Assembly (NCBI GenBank): GCA_026398815.1
Contig: JAPLSA010000024.1
Location: 1 to 64,000, forward strand
Length of the DNA stretch: 64,000 nucleotides
Source of the DNA: Gammaproteobacteria bacterium
Lineage (GTDB): Bacteria; Pseudomonadota; Gammaproteobacteria; Nevskiales; Nevskiaceae
Reading direction: 5' to 3'
The position numbers and the translations under genes are program-made. The notes under the pieces were generated by a model. It searched no databases. It was not told where the DNA came from and saw only the letters and a program-made list of their open reading frames with translations. Below, piece after piece: positions 63,264 through 64,000 of the stretch. Position 1 is the first letter of the stretch, and each line of letters opens with the position of its first letter.

Positions 63264-64000
63264 TTACTTGCCCGCCGCCGCTTCGGCGGCTTCTTTTGCG
63301 GCGTCCTTGGCGGCCTGCGCCACCATCTTTGCCGGGTTCATCAGGAAGTAGGCGAACGCCGGCAGCAGCAGCACGGCCGCGATCGCATTGGCGACAAACA
63401 TGATGGTCAGCAGGATGCCCATGTCGACCTGGAACTGAAGCCCCGAGAACAGCCAGGTGCAGACCGAGCCGGCCAAGGCAAGGGAGGTGAACACCACCGC
63501 CTTGCCGGTCTGGTGCAGGGTCTGCTTGTAGGCGTCGCGCAGGCTCATGCCGTTCTTCACGCACTCCTCGAGCACGGAATAGATGTAGATGCCGTAGTCG
63601 ACGCCGATGCCGGCGGCGAACGCGGCGACCGGCAGGGTCGACACCTTGATGCCGATTTCCAGCCAGACCATCACCGCGTAGGACATCACCGACACCAGCG
63701 CCAGCGGGAACAGCACGCAGATCACGCTCGGAATGGTCCGGAACGAGATGTACACGCACAGCGCGATGCCGAGGTAGACCCAGAACAGCACGGTCGGCTC
63801 GGTTTCCTCGACGACATCATTGACCGCCGCCATGACGCCGACATTGCCGGTAGCGAGCTTGAAGGTCACCGGCGCATCGGCCGGCTGCTCCTTGATGAAG
63901 GTGTCGACGGCGGCAACGATGCCATCGATCGTCTCGGCCTTGTGGTCGGCGGTGAAGATGAACACCGGGATCGCGCTGCAATCCTCGTTGAGCAGGCCGG
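63264..64000 (-). CDS. RND/MMPL-family transporter, C-terminal part (cut by window edge)
   Basis: The last 245 or so residues are inside the window. They contain a periplasmic segment and the C-terminal bundle of membrane helices: EPTVLFWVYLGIALCVYISF, a second span around VICVLFPLALVSVMSYAVMV, VAAFAAGIGVDYGIYIYSVL with the Asp of the proton relay, GKAVVFTSLALAGSVCTWLF and LLTIMFVANAIAAVLLLPAF, then an Ala/Lys-rich tail. This is the hydrophobe/amphiphile exporter-3 or MMPL type, often paired with DUF1329 and DUF1302. It lies 194 bases upstream of the DUF1329 gene. Confidence 0.93.
   Translation of the reverse strand, partial: GLLNEDCSAIPVFIFTADHKAETIDGIVAAVDTFIKEQPADAPVTFKLATGNVGVMAAVNDVVEETEPTVLFWVYLGIALCVYISFRTIPSVICVLFPLALVSVMSYAVMVWLEIGIKVSTLPVAAFAAGIGVDYGIYIYSVLEECVKNGMSLRDAYKQTLHQTGKAVVFTSLALAGSVCTWLFSGLQFQVDMGILLTIMFVANAIAAVLLLPAFAYFLMNPAKMVAQAAKDAAKEAAEAAAGK

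Overview
The window is a high-GC chromosomal segment of a Gram-negative bacterium, most likely a gammaproteobacterium of the Nevskiales/Solimonas type. That placement is an inference from several features together: TonB-dependent receptors, the gene order yqgE-ruvX-pyrB-pyrC' known from pseudomonads, a DUF1302/DUF1329/RND/YCF48 cluster, and a PQQ-dependent lipoprotein dehydrogenase. No rRNA gene is present, so it cannot be checked here. One tRNA-Thr gene lies at 38049-38124.

Layout. 1-8500 is an accessory region: the end of an IS3-type element that has cut a gene, a secreted protein of unknown function, displaced RHS tips, and a 1528-residue RHS lipoprotein with a possible immunity gene. Its base composition is visibly lower in GC than the rest. 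8502-11452 carries a divergent amidase and a small cysteine-rich secreted protein on the + strand. 11528-35898 is almost entirely minus strand. In transcription order it reads: ECF sigma factor, FecR-type anti-sigma regulator, FecA-type receptor with a signalling domain, a second paralogous receptor, a complete TonB2/TtpC-type energy module (DUF3450, TtpC-like, ExbB, ExbD, ExbD, TonB, TPR), four exported amidase-signature enzymes in tandem, an acetamidase/formamidase-like protein, a shikimate dehydrogenase-like enzyme, a YitT membrane protein and a class D beta-lactamase. Hairpins at 27783-27812, 21948-21975 and 15187-15244 probably split this into several transcripts.

36277-45283 holds housekeeping and metabolic genes: a GH5 hydrolase, tRNA-Thr, a PQQ alcohol dehydrogenase, an AEC permease, a FAD-linked oxidase, a CDF metal transporter, and a molybdopterin/pentapeptide fusion. 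A palindromic repeat of about 220 bp lies at 43091-43311. 45369-51406 is the gshB-yqgE-ruvX-pyrB-pyrC' run, tightly overlapped from yqgE onward, followed by a response regulator and a PilJ-like receptor. 51559-56066 has pckA, a small unknown gene, an EEP-family hydrolase and a cardiolipin synthase-like enzyme. 56087-64000 is a minus-strand cluster of an RND/MMPL transporter (cut by the window end), DUF1329, DUF1302, a YCF48-like protein and a TPR-like protein.

The most interesting unit is 15255-35898. A cell-surface-signalling sigma system and two receptors sit beside their own TonB energy module and four periplasmic Pam-like amidases. This suggests sensing and import of a specific ligand coupled to periplasmic hydrolysis of amides, but the ligand cannot be told from sequence.
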